7,213 nt of DNA from the NCBI GenBank assembly GCA_044425555.1, contig JAWXVF010000131.1:1-7213 (forward strand), given 5' to 3'. Position numbers and translations under genes: made by a program. The notes under the pieces are model-generated. The model had not been told where the DNA came from. It was given only the letters and a program-made list of their open reading frames with translations, and made no database searches. This DNA is from JAWXVE01 sp044425555 (GTDB lineage: Bacteria > Bacillota > Clostridia > Lachnospirales > Lachnospiraceae). Below are positions 6,511 through 7,213 of the stretch, piece after piece. Each line of letters begins with the position of its first letter. Position 1 is the stretch's first letter.

Positions 6511-6530
6511 TTGGTGGAAGATGGATGCAA

Positions 6531-7213
6531 CTACGCAGTAATAATCGTTCCTGCTTTTCCATGAATTCCATTCATACCATTTTTTAGATTGGTAATCAAT
6601 ACACTTCCTGTTGGAACAGCTTGCAAATAAGTAATGGCAGCTTCGATTTTTGGAAGCATAGTACCTTCTTCAAATTGCTGATTTGCAATCATAGTATTGG
6701 CGTGAGCAATGGTCATGGTTGCAATAGGTGTTTGATTTGGCGTTCCATAATTTTCGTATACGGCATCGACTGTAGTAAAGATTATTAGTTGATCCGACTT
6801 TAAGTCAGAGGCTAACTTAGCTGCAATAGAATCTTTTTCGATTACGGCAGAAGCTCCTTTTAAATTGTTGTTTTGTTCGATAACAGGAATTCCACCACCA
6901 CCACAGGCAATCACAATTTGCTCTGCATTTACAAGAGTTGTAATCGCTTCTATTTCTACAATATCAATGGGTTGTGGAGCAGCAACGACTCTTCGGTATG
7001 TGTGTGCATTGTCTTCTTGTACATAATTCCCTTTTTTGATTTCAATATCAGCATCGTCTTTCGACATAGAACGTCCAATTAATTTGTGTGGTTCGTAAAA
7101 GGATTCGTCATAAGGGTCTACAGTAACTTGTGTTAAAATAGTACTAACGGGTGTAGAAATACTTCTAGTTAATAATTCACTACGTAATGCATTTTGAAGA
7201 TCAAATCCCACAT
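6531..7213 (-). CDS. arcC: Carbamate kinase (N-terminus cut by the window edge)
   Basis: The frame is open from the right edge to a TAG at 6531-6533; about 226 residues are present out of the roughly 310 usual for the family, so some 80-90 N-terminal residues are missing. The GTG near the edge is an internal codon: the visible VGFDLQNAL matches the region after the conserved SQG(Y/V)xGY segment. Family landmarks follow in order: TQVTVDPYDESFYEPHKLIG, GNYVQEDNAHTYRRVVAAPQ (substrate region), ACGGGGIPV, AVIEKDSIAAKLA (amino-acid kinase IEKD/IDKD motif), FTTVDAVYENYG (nucleotide-binding side), GTMLPKIEAA and a C-terminal GKAGTIITA. The enzyme transfers phosphate from carbamoyl phosphate to ADP, making ATP, in cytoplasmic arginine deiminase, purine or agmatine breakdown. 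The partner genes of such a pathway would lie beyond the right edge. The gene converges on the protease unit and is probably unrelated to it. Confidence 0.93.
   Translation of the reverse strand, partial: VGFDLQNALRSELLTRSISTPVSTILTQVTVDPYDESFYEPHKLIGRSMSKDDADIEIKKGNYVQEDNAHTYRRVVAAPQPIDIVEIEAITTLVNAEQIVIACGGGGIPVIEQNNNLKGASAVIEKDSIAAKLASDLKSDQLIIFTTVDAVYENYGTPNQTPIATMTIAHANTMIANQQFEEGTMLPKIEAAITYLQAVPTGSVLITNLKNGMNGIHGKAGTIITA

Noticed and set aside
7209..7211. GTG as the start codon of the carbamate kinase
   Set aside because: The sequence after it aligns with the interior of the family and about 85 N-terminal residues would be missing, so it is an internal valine of a gene cut by the window edge.

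Overview
The window is low-GC, AT-rich DNA with strong AGGAGG-type ribosome binding sites. Its gene families point to an anaerobic Firmicute, most likely class Clostridia, perhaps Lachnospiraceae: paired ABC exporter half-transporters, a cupin-AraC regulator, an intracellular-type subtilase of the clostridial Csp-like kind, and a fermentative carbamate kinase. The taxonomic call is an inference from gene content and composition, because no marker gene is present.

Layout. From 1 to 2971 on the minus strand are two tandem ABC exporter half-transporters. The upstream one (2971 to 1217) is complete. The downstream one starts at 1179 and leaves the window inside its Walker A motif. They are 37 bp apart and probably form one heterodimeric exporter. 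From 3157 to 6402 on the plus strand are three co-directional genes: an AraC-family regulator with an N-terminal cupin domain, an S8 (subtilisin-like) protease with an intact catalytic triad and no signal peptide, and a small, divergent signal peptidase II (LspA-like) membrane protein. A perfect 15-bp inverted repeat at 6446-6510 closes this unit. From 6531 to the right edge, convergent on the minus strand, is the C-terminal three quarters of a carbamate kinase.

How it fits together. The 182-bp divergent region between the ABC operon and the regulator gene holds a promoter for each side. It also holds two 13-bp direct repeats (ATGRAYTATCTTG) exactly 21 bp apart, next to the weak -35 element of the ABC promoter. 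This is the classic geometry of an AraC-family dimer activating a promoter, so the regulator very likely controls the exporter. The exporter's first subunit has a degenerate ATP site (Asp for the catalytic Glu, Tyr for the switch His, Ala at the A-loop), as expected for one half of an asymmetric heterodimer.

The less familiar part is the adjacent pair of S8 protease and LspA-like protein. Both look catalytically competent and may share a transcript with the regulator. No substrate is visible in the window. I see no insertion sequence, CRISPR array, tRNA or rRNA.
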